Part shown: piece by piece, positions 25,499-36,394 of the stretch | Layout of the letters: each line of letters starts with the position of its first letter | Numbering within the stretch: position 1 is the stretch's first letter | Origin: Chimonanthus salicifolius | Lineage: Eukaryota; Streptophyta; Magnoliopsida; Laurales; Calycanthaceae | Length of the DNA: 64,000 nt | Reading direction: 5' to 3' | Assembly: GCA_013350335.1 (NCBI GenBank) | Contig: CM023541.1 | Coordinates: 64,724,413-64,788,412 of the forward strand | Translations under genes and position numbers: made by a program | The notes under the pieces: generated by a model | The model's input: the letters and a program-made list of their open reading frames with translations, nothing else | What the model was told of the DNA's origin: nothing | The model's database searches: none

Positions 25499-28400
25499 GT
25501 ATTCATGTGAGGTAGTAACAGGCGGGGGCAAATTTCTCTTCCTTTAAAAGTCGTCTTAAATAAATAGAAGGAAATGGTCGATTGAAGGAAAGAAAAGTCC
25601 TAAGTGTCATTTTCTTTTTTAAAATATTTTTAATCTTCGGCGGACTGAACATGTCCAGCCACCATAAATTTGGCTTTTGCAAATTAACCTTTTATTAATT
25701 ATTATTTTAATTGCTAATTGCTACAAGATGGAAAGGTTCAGATCATCATAAAACAAGTGTACCATGTCCACGACTGTAAAGCACCAATGCTCAAATTTTG
25801 AAATAGAACAACAAAATCTACGTGCATGGAAGTTGTCAGACAGAATCGTAGAAGGTAAATCATCGTATCTTTTAATTTTTCTACTTTAATTTTAAGCCTT
25901 TGGCGATGACTGACTGAGAGGAAGTATTCTTATATTATTATATTATTATCCATATCCTTCCTAGAATAAGCCTCCTCTCCAATAATCATCTAAATTTGCC
26001 TATCCACGAGAAGCACTTCTTCTCCCAACTGGTCAAAAACAGTAATGAAACCTTCAGGGTCTCAAAGGAATTGAAGCATAAGGGCATAAAGTGTAATTAA
26101 TTTATCCTTTAATGTTGATTTTTTTTATTAATCAACACTTTAAATTGGTTTAAAAATTAAGAATTTATTAAAATTACATAAATAAAATAATCAATTGATG
26201 GTACAACAATTAAGATGGGTATCCAGCACAAAAGACTAACTCATTAAGTGGAAGGATCCAAGTTCTTTATAAGTCTTTAAATTTCTCCCTTCAAAATAAA
26301 TGTGGGAGTCGTTTGCTATCCTAACAATCTCCTTTGAAAGAGACTCTCATACAAATAAAACGTCGTCAACCATCCTGTCCTATTAGATAGCACTTATTAG
26401 AACTGAGTATCAAGCCTAAAAGACTATCTCATTAGGTAGAGTGACCAAATTCTTTTATAAATCTCTAAGTCTCCTCATTTACAATTAACGTGGGACTTGT
26501 CCGTTGCCCTTAACAACAACTTTACAATCTCCAAACATTATAGACTTAATATAATATATATACTTGATTTTGAGTAGGACTCAGTTGATTTTCACTCAGA
26601 CTCGGTCGAACCCACATGCATAGATGTTGCTTCTAGAGCCATTCCACTTTGGGAAAATACTATATTGACATATTTCTAGTATTGGTAAGGTGGTTGGGGG
26701 TACCTTGATGATTTCTTGAGACCCTCTGTAAACAGTTCCTTCAAGCCAATGTTTCTTTCTCTGGGTCATTTTTAAACAGGCCTATTCACTGACATCACCC
26801 AGTCCATTTTGTCAAATGTTGAGTTAAAACGAGTGAGATTTGATGTGCTGCATTTTTTTCTTCTTTCTTACCTCATTTTCTCCATTTGCAGGTCTTCTTG
26901 TCATTGTAAAACCATTCAAACATAATACCAAAACCAAGAAATTTCCCCTCAATTTACAACAAAAGGGCTGGGGTTTTCTTCTTCAACTTGGTTTCTTTGA
27001 AGGAGGATGTTGGACTAAAATGATACAGGAATAAGTTCCTTTCTATACTTTGAAGTTTAAACCATTTGGCTATAGTAGATCACCTTAATTTGAAAAGGGA
27101 GACGTTGGGCAAAGTCTATAGATTGACGGTCCTCAACATGCCACGTCACTCTAGAAATCATAGCAATTCTCTAGTGTGGTCCACTTGTAGCGTGGAACAA
27201 TATTTCCACTTACAAAATATATGTTGCCTATCGGTGTTCCAGTGAGCTTTGTAAAGAAATTTTTCAATAGTAGTTTCAATGTCACGTCTTGCTAGAGAAA
27301 GTTTTGTCAAAGTTTCCTTTTAAAAAATCAATTTTGAGTTAATTAGGGGTGCAATTCATGCATGTTGGGTTGGGCTCAATTCGGATTAAGATTCGGAGTT
27401 TCATACTGTTATTTAATCACTGTGCCTACGGTTTTTCACACGTAAATTAAAAAAAAAAAAATCCATACTGTCATTTCATCACTGTGACATTGATTGTTAA
27501 ATAAATTATAGGTAAGAGAGACAATACTGAATTTGAAATGATCCATCGAAGTTAATATGCAACGATAATTTTAAGTGATCCATCCAATGGGAATGTCACC
27601 GTAATTAGAATGGTGTTTAGCTGTATGCCAATTCATGAGTTGGTATTTGATAAATCAATTTGGATTATAAAAGAAAAGTCCCACCGACGTGTAGTCTTGG
27701 TTAGAGGTAAAAAGAGGTTAGAGTCAATTTAACTATGATTAATCTATTTTATTTATTTGGTATATTAGTTTAGAGAAAAATGATTTTTGTAAACATTTCT
27801 TATGAAATGATTTGAAATAATGGGCCTAATTATCAAAAATATGTATTTTTCTAAAAAAATATACCATGAAAATGTATCATTATAAAGGATCAATTGTGCA
27901 TTGTATTAGGCTGAGCAATAAAAAAAAGATAAATAATAAAGTTAGGACAACAGTGATGCGTATAATAAGATGAATGAGTGATTTAACCGTAAATGATAGA
28001 GTTGTAAACGAATGTATTAAAGATAGTTTAACGATAACTTTGATAGATGTCAAATTGAGAGAAAATCGTTTGAGATAGTTTGCTCATTTTATTAGAAGAC
28101 AAAACATTGTCCCAATGGAGGGCACTAGAAAGAGAATGTGACATTCAAAAATTTAGAAAGAAGAAATTAAAAATCATAGTTTAAATGACTCTGAAATATC
28201 CTATTCCTCTCTCTTTTACTCTCCTCTTTCAATTTGTAACGTTTCTCTAAATGATAGAGTAACATGCCATGAAATGAGATATGTGAACAAGTTCAGAAAG
28301 AGAAAAAGAATCACAATATAAAGAGGGAGAAATCCCAATGAATGTCTTCAGAACTTTTATAGACTTAGCACAAAGAAAGAGTATTCTAGGGAAATTAGGG

Positions 28401-28630
28401 TTGTGACCGGTTTGGGTTTGGCTGTAGTTCGACTTAGTCCTGATTTGGTAAATCAGAGAAAGAGAGAGGTTTACTCCTTCAAGTTAATGGTAGGATCAAG
28501 ACTAGATCATATTTTAAGCTTGACATTTTTAATAAATAAAACGTTGGTAAAAACCTATATCCTTTGTCACTCTATAATCATTTATACTTTTTATTTGTCC
28601 TATACAAGTTTTAAAGATTTATTTTCTTTT

Positions 28631-28634
<4 letters not shown>

Positions 28635-28702
<68 letters not shown>
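28635..28702. repeat. (TA)n microsatellite
   Basis: About 34 uninterrupted TA dinucleotides. The apparent YIYIYI-type open frames on both strands are products of this repeat. Confidence 0.97.
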
Positions 28703-28708
<6 letters not shown>

Positions 28709-29284
28709 TTATAACCTCTTTGATGAATTGCAAGATTAAATAATTTTTATAAAAAAATTCTAATACATTTACGTTCATTTTTATCTTTGTTGGCTTCGAA
28801 GTTCGATGGCCTAACAATGCTGTGGAGAAAAGATATTTATTTTAATGTCATATGCAGAGTTGCAGACTATAGTAATGGAAATATTATGCTTCTCATGACT
28901 ATTTTTCTGATTTAAACAAGAAAGTTCTATCCAGGGTAGGTTTTGTCTGAGTATAATACATCTTTTGATTCCACCAAAATCAAAACCTTGTGGCTGCTGA
29001 ATTGATGTAGTCAAGGAGAAATTATTCGTTGGTTCGTTGTGAATTTATTTACTAATGTTTAAGAGGATATATTTCTCCACTTTTTTTCTCTCATATTCAT
29101 TGTCACATTTCATCAGTTAGAATTGTATTAAATTTGTTTTTTCGAGACACATTCTCTATTCGCTTAAGTTTAAGTCTCATAAATGATTTTTAAATTATAT
29201 TTTATCACACTTTCTATACGAGAGTAGATGTATCAAATTAATTTATATTCAGCGTTTAACCTAAACTCCATTGCTTCCATTTTC

Positions 29285-29487
29285 AACATACTTTTCATTT
29301 TTTCTTTTTTTTTTGAATTTATTTGTGGGTAACCGCGGGATACCCAACGTAAGACCCCCACATGTGAGCCACTATTCCTAAAACACACTAAAGTTAGATC
29401 ATAGAGGCTCCAATATGCAACCTCCTACTTTCTGAAGCGGGAGACAAGCACTTAAACTATACCCATATAAATTAACATACTTTTCAT
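29285..29487 (-). mobile_element. SINE family 1, reverse orientation, with target duplication
   Basis: The body is 29,299-29,473 and begins on the plus strand with a T-run. It is flanked by a perfect 14-bp direct repeat AACATACTTTTCAT at 29,285-29,298 and 29,474-29,487. The sequence matches the copy at 12,032 in reverse orientation. This is the clearest insertion event of the family in the window. Confidence 0.9.
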
Positions 29488-30040
29488 GGTTCCACATAAA
29501 TGCTATATCAAAATGTTCTAAATTGAAAGTTCTTCATTCCTTCCTTCATTTCACTTTTCATGGTTCCACACAGGGGTTTAAATATCGGCCGATACGTATC
29601 GTATCGGCCGATATATATCGGTTTTGGGCATGTGAATATCGGCCGATATGTATCGTATCGGCCGATATTCACAATATCGGCCGTATTATATCGGCCCGAT
29701 ATCAAAATATCGGCCGATATTTAAAAAAACAAAGAAGAAAGAGAAAAATATCGGCCGATATATCGGCCGATAACGATATATCGGTCGACATATCGTATCG
29801 GCCGATACCGACTTTTAAACCCCTGGTTCCACATAAATACTTTATCAAAGTGTTCTAAATTGAAATTTCTTCATTTTTTCCTTTTGTTTCACTTTTCATG
29901 GTTCCACATAAATGCTATATCAAAGTGTATTCTAAATTGAAATTTCTTTATTTCTTCCTTTGTTTCATTTGTCACGTTTCTACATAAATGCTATATCAAA
30001 TTGTTCTAAACTGAAATTTCTTCATTCCTTCCTTTGTTTT
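29475..30040. repeat. Tandem repeat of about 90 bp, interrupted by a MITE
   Basis: Units contain TGGTTCCACATAAATGCTAT followed by CAAA-TGTTCTAAA-TTGAAA and CTTCATTCCTTCC. About four units are visible, starting near 29,485, 29,560 (interrupted), 29,897 and 29,980. One unit is split by the TATCGG MITE at 29,571-29,825. Confidence 0.75.
29563..29833. mobile_element. TATCGG-iteron hAT-like MITE, copy B
   Basis: The element is 29,571-29,825 (255 bp) with perfect 12-bp terminal inverted repeats CAGGGGTTTAAA / TTTAAACCCCTG. It is flanked by a perfect 8-bp duplication GTTCCACA. The interior is almost wholly made of TATCGGCCGATA-type palindromes, more than a dozen CGGCCG or CGGCCC/GGTCG variants. It is the best-preserved copy in the window. 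Confidence 0.92.
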
Positions 30041-31082
30041 TTCTTGGTTAAGGTCAAGATAGTTTGGCATTGACATTAGACAATGAGAGTAATTAGCTAA
30101 TTTTTGTGTTTTTGCTGTCATAATCACTAATTTTTTTATGTGAAATAGGCAGCAGTAAGTGCAGAAGTAGGCAAATAGACAAGGAATCCTGATTGAACAT
30201 TAATTTGTACTCTTCTAAACTATTTAATCATTGTCTCTGCAGTTCAACACTGAGTTTCAAAGTTAGGCTGAAAACTGAAATATTGGCTAGAAACCTAGAA
30301 TTTATTGGATTTCAAAGGATACAAATGTATGAGATGTAAATATCTCAAAATGTTGAATTTTTTGAAAATCGGCTTCAAAGAATTTTGGATTTTGCCAAAT
30401 TTGGATTCATCAGTGATTAAGTATTTTTCATGAAACATGTGTAGAAGATGTGGGCTGAAATTTAGAAATTTGTATTAGCCCAGATTTTTCTTGAAACCCA
30501 ACTCAACCCAGCAGTTTCGATGAGCTCAATCTTGATCCAATCCTTGGCCCAAATACTCTAGACCACATACTCCATACCAAAAGGAAGGCTCTTTTCTATT
30601 TCATTTTCTATAGAAAATTATTTTCGTTTCTATTTTATCATTTTATAAAAATTGAATTGTGTTGAGTCCATCAAATAAAATGAGGTTCGGTTGGATAAAT
30701 TTCAAACATTAAGTTGGGCTCCCTCCTTGTTCTATGAATCTCTGCCTATGACGTCGTTGGGCACAATCTATGTTCACATTCTTATCTAAATTTATCATTT
30801 ACTTCCAAAAAAATGAACAGAAAAAAATTATGGACTGTAAAACCATGTTTAAAACATTCTGTACTTTCACAATGATGTAGAGAACTACTTCAATCATGTA
30901 TAGTTATAAACTTATAGTCATAGTTAAAAAATTCAAAATTCGGACTTAACTCAAAATTTCTATCCATTCAGATAACTTCGACAAGTTTTTTTATTCAACT
31001 TAGAAAAAACTGACTAAAAAATCTATCGATTTAAGTCAATTTGGATGGACTTGCTTGAGTATTTTCTAAATTTCAAACTGTG

Positions 31083-31273
31083 ATTATAATTTTTTTTAGG
31101 TCTTGAGGTGTCCAGACATCGCATTCAACTAATCCTCCAAGTTGTGTGAAAACCTCTTAATCCACACACACCAGATAAATTTACAGAGAGTAGCCCTTCA
31201 TTTGAGTCACTAGAGATTGAACCTAAGACCTCAATCCTGAAGTCTTATATCTCAACTAATATAATTATAATTT
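31083..31273 (-). mobile_element. SINE family 2, reverse orientation
   Basis: The body is about 31,093-31,263. The minus strand contains GGTGTGTGTGGATTAAGAGG, shared with the copy at 7,916, and a B-box-like TTAGGTTCAATC. It is flanked by ATTATAATTT at 31,083-31,092 and 31,264-31,273. Confidence 0.75.
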
Positions 31274-31360
31274 ACTTACAAAGAAAAATCTTTTCATCAT
31301 TTGATAAGTCATTAATAAAGAGTTGAAAAGAAAAAAAAAAAGGGTAAAAAAGGGTTAAGT

Positions 31361-31765
31361 TTTTTTTTTTTATGAATGATAGATTAGTTATTCATTCAAA
31401 AGAAAGAGGGGCCCGCAGAGATACAGAAATAAAGGCCTGAAGAGATACAGAAATAAACCCACAGTCTGGACCAGACAAAGGAACCCACATATGGGAAAAG
31501 GCCACAAAAGCAAGGAGCCCACAGTCCCGCCAGGCCAACAAAAAAACCCTGCTTAACCAGAATGCAACTGACATAGGCCCGAAAGACCCAACAAGAAAAG
31601 AGGATGCCCAATTGCCCACAGCCCGGGCCAAGCCAGGAAACTCAGGCCCAAAGAATCAAGAAGGAGTGCCACCGCCGCCCAAACAGGATGGAGGCCCACC
31701 AACCCAGAGGGCATTGCAATAGCCCAGCAAATCTAGGAGGGGAAGAGGAGACCAAACACATTTTG
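31361..31765 (-). mobile_element. Truncated LINE-like retroposon 3' end
   Basis: A GC-richer block of about 400 bp. On the minus strand it ends TTTTGAATGAATAACTAATC followed by an A-run, the form of plant L1 3' tails. The open frames across it have no recognisable domain, and the 5' limit is approximate. Confidence 0.5.
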
Positions 31766-32696
31766 GATTAGATTACCACAACCAAACACTCAGTTTTGTT
31801 TTCGACAAGAGTTGAATGATTTCCTTGCTCTATCATCTTTCCATCTTTCAAGGCCCATGTGTTTCATGCGAAACTTGAGCTTCATTTTTTTTGATGTCTT
31901 TGCCCATGGACAACATGAGAAGAGAGAATATGAACAACTAATAGTAATTATTATTATTATTATTTATTATCAAAATAATATTTCATCTATTTTGAGTCGA
32001 TTTTATGAGTTTTTATTCTCCAACTAACTATTATAAATCACACCATCACTCACTCTACACTTTAGTTCTTTCAACGGACTCATCTAAACCCTACTTGAAA
32101 ATAGCAAAGGTTAACTCATAGGTCACTGGATTTATAGTTTTATTGAATATAAGTTTTTAATAGTCAAGATATTCTTAGAGTCAGTCAAATTAAATAAGAA
32201 AAAAAAAAACCAAAACACATTTATATATAGTTAAATAAAGATCTTTTATAAATCGCAATTGCCTCTCTTGTATAATTATGCAAAGACATTTTATTTACTC
32301 GTATAATTATGCAAAGACATTTTATTTACTCTTATGGTGAACCTGTCTATTTTTAATTTTTATTTTACTAAATCTCAAATTTCTTTGGAATTTTGTATTT
32401 TTTCTTTCATTTTTGAGATCTTTAATAGATTTCTTTATCTTAATATTGGTTGGTTTTCTTCATAATCTAGTAAAACGGCCAGGTTCTTGGGTACGCTTGT
32501 TGGGTTTTGTGTATTTTTTTTTCTTTGTTTGCTCTTGTTCTCAAAATATCTTGAGTTGAATCAGTTAGTGAGTTAGCATAGATCTAACTCAACCAACATG
32601 ACTTGGATCTAAAAACATAGGAAATTAGTTTTATATGATAAAATGTAGATATCATGTGAATATCGTTTAAGGTTGTTTTGTAGTTTGGAACCTGTT

Positions 32697-32963
32697 GTAG
32701 AGATCAAGGGTACAAATATCGGCCGATACATATTATATCGGCTGATATGTATCAGTTTTGAAGGAGTGAATATCGGCCGATATATATCGTTATCGGCCGA
32801 TATTCACCTTCTCGGTCGATATATCGGCCGTATCATATCGGCCGATATCGGCTGGAGAGAGAAAAATATCGGCCGATATATCGGCTGATAAAGATATATC
32901 GGTCGACATATCAGATTGGCTGATATATCGATCGATAACGGTATTTAAACCTCTGGTAGAGAT
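32697..32963. mobile_element. TATCGG-iteron hAT-like MITE, copy C
   Basis: The element is 32,705-32,955 (251 bp), from CAAGGGTACAAATATCGG to TATTTAAACCTCTG, termini mutated from CAGGGG/CCCCTG. It is flanked by a perfect 8-bp duplication GTAGAGAT (32,697-32,704 and 32,956-32,963). The interior order of iterons closely parallels copy B. Confidence 0.9.
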
Positions 32964-34207
32964 ATCTTGTCTTTTGTAGTGATCTAAATCATATGGTTAT
33001 TGGATTCCGGTTGACTATATAATGTATTTTCGAGGGATTTTTAAGGTTATTTGTTCTGTATTCACGTAGATAAGAGGAAAAGAACACATTATAACTCTTT
33101 TCCCTAAGCTAGTGAAATTGTTCCAATCTCATTACAGACTTGGGCACCCTACAAAACCATGTAAATCTTAATGTATTTCTGTTTGGTTGTTAGTAACACT
33201 ACATCATTTGAAAAATAATTTTTTTTTTTGAAAGAGTCGATATAATTGAAAATTTGAAATTACGTGGAAGTTAGACTATAGAGTTTATAAAAATCCATTA
33301 AACTCAACAGAATTCTCTTTCCAATGGGGAATTCCAGGCAATTAGTTTGAATCTTGAGTAGATACATATCCTCTATTGAATTGTAACAGCTAAATATTTA
33401 ATGAATCTACCATCATCCAAGTGTACAAGACAAAAAAAAAAGAAAGAGAAAGCAATGTGAGAGGCAGATTCCAACTCTTTTTTTTTTTTAATTTACAAAT
33501 GACAAACATTTATGAATGAGCATCTTTGATTTTTCTTCTCTCTTCGGAAGACTCTGGTGGCGGCCTAAATATATTTAAGTAAGGTTTCTCAAACTCTTTA
33601 TCTCATTTAGCCAGGAATATATTTATATTTATAAATATTATTATAATATTATGCCTATACAATGTAGTCCTTTCCTTTCTTCACTTATGATCAAAATTAT
33701 CTCATTAAAATTTGAAATTAATCCTAAAACATACTTTAGTTTTATTCTACTAATTGTATATTTTACAATTGGGCTCAAATGAGTAAACTCAGACGTTTCA
33801 TAAATCCAAATGATCGAGCTTAGATTTTACAATTGGCCCGTCACTAGCATTGCTTATTTTGGATGCAGAAAGATCAGTTGACTCAAAAGTCTTATTTTGG
33901 ATCGTCTTTTAAATAATCCAGAGACTTCTTCAAGACCCATTCTACAGATGAAAATCCAACGACCAAGTCAACAGAAGCAACGACAAACAGTAGGGAAAGA
34001 ATGATTTCCAATTTATAGAATTATCTACTGAGCAACAAATTGAAGGATGAAGAAAGGATTAGGGATTCAATTTTTTTTTTTACCTCATTTGTGTGATCAC
34101 TTTCCACCGTGAAAAACTTTATTATCAACTTCACTCATTCATCAAAGATTATTAGCCACTGGATCACTTTCCTGAGTCCTGACGAGGAAGAGGAAAGAGG
34201 AGGAAAG

Positions 34208-36394
34208 ATGGCTGGCTGCGATGTCACGAAATTCAGTGAACCGATGCCATGGATCGGCCTCTATGCAACAGCAGCTTCTCTCATCTGCTCTATTGCCATG
34301 GCTGCCGATGCCATCTACGGTTTTCGACGTCAGAAGCTTTGGTTTCCTTGCAGATTCTTCTCTCTCAATGCAACTTCCTTGACACTTCTATCAGTAGCAA
34401 CCAAACTGCCACTAGACATCAACACATCCATGCCTCGGCGACAAGATCAGCTCACCAAGCTCACCGGAACTGTACTCATCTGCACCGCAATGGCCAATCT
34501 CATGCCTTCATTGGGCGTAAATGAGGACTCTCAAGTCTGCTTAAATGTCATCGCACTTGGAATTCTAGTCGTCACCACACTCGTCAATGTTTCTATTCAA
34601 ATGGGTACCGGTGTAATCTACACATTCATACCCGAACATGCTGCAATTCTATTTTTCATGCTAGTTTTGTTTGTGATTCTGGGTTCCTCTGCTTTAACTG
34701 TTCCGACTACGAAGCAGTTGCTTGAAAAGCAATATGAGCTGAAGCACCGACAAGAAACAGATGAACGTCAGTGCAAAGGTGAGAAATTGACTGTAGAGAA
34801 GTTGAAAATTGACGTGAAGAAGTATTGGATGATGGCCCATACATGTAGTCCTCAGTATGTCATCGGACGATCGGCAATTTGTACTGCATCTGGAGCCTTT
34901 TCCCTCTACAGTGCCATGGTTTTAACTGTTGCTTTGATCAAAGCATACATATTAGGCCATCCGAACTTTTGCCTCGGTGAGTCAGATTATCGATGGTCTA
35001 GTTTGTTGGTTTTGATTTCTCAGGTTATTGCAGTGGTGGTTGGGACTGTTGCCCCTGCTTGCAGATGGTTCAACGCCATTAACTTGAGGAGCACTGAGAA
35101 GAAAAATTCGAGCTTCAGAACAGAGTTCCGGGTTGAACTGTTTTGGACACAGAGATTGGTGGAATGGAAGGAGAGCCTCCTAACTTTCCACATTCGCAGC
35201 AGGCACTTTCGAAAGATTGCCCACAGATCGAAAAATATAATCCTAGATGTATGTCTAGTAATGCAAAGGGTATTAATCTTATCAAGCAAATTCGTCCGGT
35301 TCATTTCGATATTGGGAGTGAGGCAGCTCGAGAGACTGCTTTCCTGCATATGTTGCAGGACATCAAGAAAGAAGATGGCATCTATCCGCAGCATTTCAAA
35401 TAGGTCTTTCCGCATCGATACAGACCTGAAGGGTTTTGTGCTACATCTTGAAGGGGAGGAGGCACTGGTGCAGTTGATCATGACGAGTGGCTGTGAGGAT
35501 ACAGAGCATTGGATTCAAAGAGGCACCAAAAACCAGCCAATTCAGTTAATGAATCTTCTACAGAAGTGTACTGAAGGTCTCAATGGTGTATGCCAGTTCG
35601 AAAGTGACCAAGTTCCTTCGATAGGACCCGAAGAGCCCCCAAACTGCTGGGCTCTGCCCCTCGTGACCCTCACTAGCATCGCCGTCGCAGTTCGCTGCAA
35701 TGATCGAAATTCAATTAAGCCATTGTTGTGCGGGGTAAATGAAGGTCTGAGGTATGTTAGACTCATTGAAGAAAAGTGTAGCAAGGGGCTGATAAACACC
35801 AGGCAGGCAGCTGATATGGTCTGGTTGGGCATTGATATTCATGATCGCTGGCTCGAGACGGACCTAAGTAAATTGGCTGCAGAGCAAGAAAATGATGCTC
35901 ACAAGATAATCGAACAGCTTGCAGAAATGGGAAAGAAATATGTTTCGGATTTTGAGAAGAGTGAAAAAGGCCCTCTTGAATGGCCTGCTAAGGTATTAGC
36001 AGCCAATTCTATGTATAGAATTGGACAGAGCATTCTTCAGGACTATAACAAGAAGTTTGGGGTGGCTGATAAACTGTTTCAATGGTTAGAGGTTACAATT
36101 TCTGATATATTGGGTGCCTGTATAACCAAACTACCGAGCGTGATATCCATGAAATGCTTTTGCAGTGCAGTCGAAGCGAGAGAAGAGAGTGTTAGGGAAG
36201 CGGCTTGTCTACTTGGGGAAACAGAGAACATTCTTGAAACTCTAGGGAAACTATTGCCTCCAGATTTCAACCCTGATGTCTCCATCAACAACTGGGGTGA
36301 AAGTTGGAAGAGGTTCATTTCATCTAGTCCCATTTCTTCCAACAGCAGCCTGAATTATTTCAGTCCAGCCGAATTGGTCATAGATGTCGAGTAG
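34208..36394 (+). CDS. Intronless multi-pass membrane protein of unknown function
   Basis: I recognise no named family. The 728-residue product has a hydrophobic N-terminal half with about six or seven membrane segments (near 16-37, 47-66, 84-103, 110-131, 143-165, 223-249 and 264-287). A basic, charged loop (166-215) separates the fifth and sixth, and a long soluble C-terminal half (about 300-728) contains no motif I know. It looks like one of the plant-specific uncharacterised transmembrane proteins encoded by a single exon. The start at 34,208 is chosen over the upstream in-frame ATG at 34,109 because its context AAGATGGC is strong and the hydrophobic region follows normally. The frame is uninterrupted over 2.2 kb with coding-like composition, so it is a real gene. 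Confidence 0.88.
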   Translation: MAGCDVTKFSEPMPWIGLYATAASLICSIAMAADAIYGFRRQKLWFPCRFFSLNATSLTLLSVATKLPLDINTSMPRRQDQLTKLTGTVLICTAMANLMPSLGVNEDSQVCLNVIALGILVVTTLVNVSIQMGTGVIYTFIPEHAAILFFMLVLFVILGSSALTVPTTKQLLEKQYELKHRQETDERQCKGEKLTVEKLKIDVKKYWMMAHTCSPQYVIGRSAICTASGAFSLYSAMVLTVALIKAYILGHPNFCLGESDYRWSSLLVLISQVIAVVVGTVAPACRWFNAINLRSTEKKNSSFRTEFRVELFWTQRLVEWKESLLTFHIRSRHFRKIAHRSKNIILDVCLVMQRVLILSSKFVRFISILGVRQLERLLSCICCRTSRKKMASIRSISNRSFRIDTDLKGFVLHLEGEEALVQLIMTSGCEDTEHWIQRGTKNQPIQLMNLLQKCTEGLNGVCQFESDQVPSIGPEEPPNCWALPLVTLTSIAVAVRCNDRNSIKPLLCGVNEGLRYVRLIEEKCSKGLINTRQAADMVWLGIDIHDRWLETDLSKLAAEQENDAHKIIEQLAEMGKKYVSDFEKSEKGPLEWPAKVLAANSMYRIGQSILQDYNKKFGVADKLFQWLEVTISDILGACITKLPSVISMKCFCSAVEAREESVREAACLLGETENILETLGKLLPPDFNPDVSINNWGESWKRFISSSPISSNSSLNYFSPAELVIDVE

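Larger units (their letters stand above)
24001..34207. other. Gene-free region between MYB and the membrane-protein gene
   Basis: About 10 kb without a recognisable gene. It holds the MYB promoter; SINE and MITE copies listed separately; two diverged direct copies of a segment containing AAAAGACTA and a CTCATT-AGG phrase (about 26,215-26,330 and 26,400-26,520); a TA microsatellite at 28,635-28,702; an approximately 90-bp tandem repeat at 29,475-30,040; a LINE-like 3' end at 31.4-31.8 kb; and the presumed promoter of the gene at 34,208. Short open frames here show no conserved features. Confidence 0.6.

Noticed and set aside
28403..28817. Open frames on both strands with long YIYIYI runs
   Set aside because: They are translations of the (TA)n microsatellite at 28,635-28,702.
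29508..29858. Open frames rich in ISADI / GRYDTYRPI on both strands
   Set aside because: They are translations of the TATCGG iterons in the MITE, not a protein.
31392..31631. Two minus-strand frames of 71-79 residues
   Set aside because: They fall in the GC-richer tail of a truncated retroposon ending in an A-run and show no domain.
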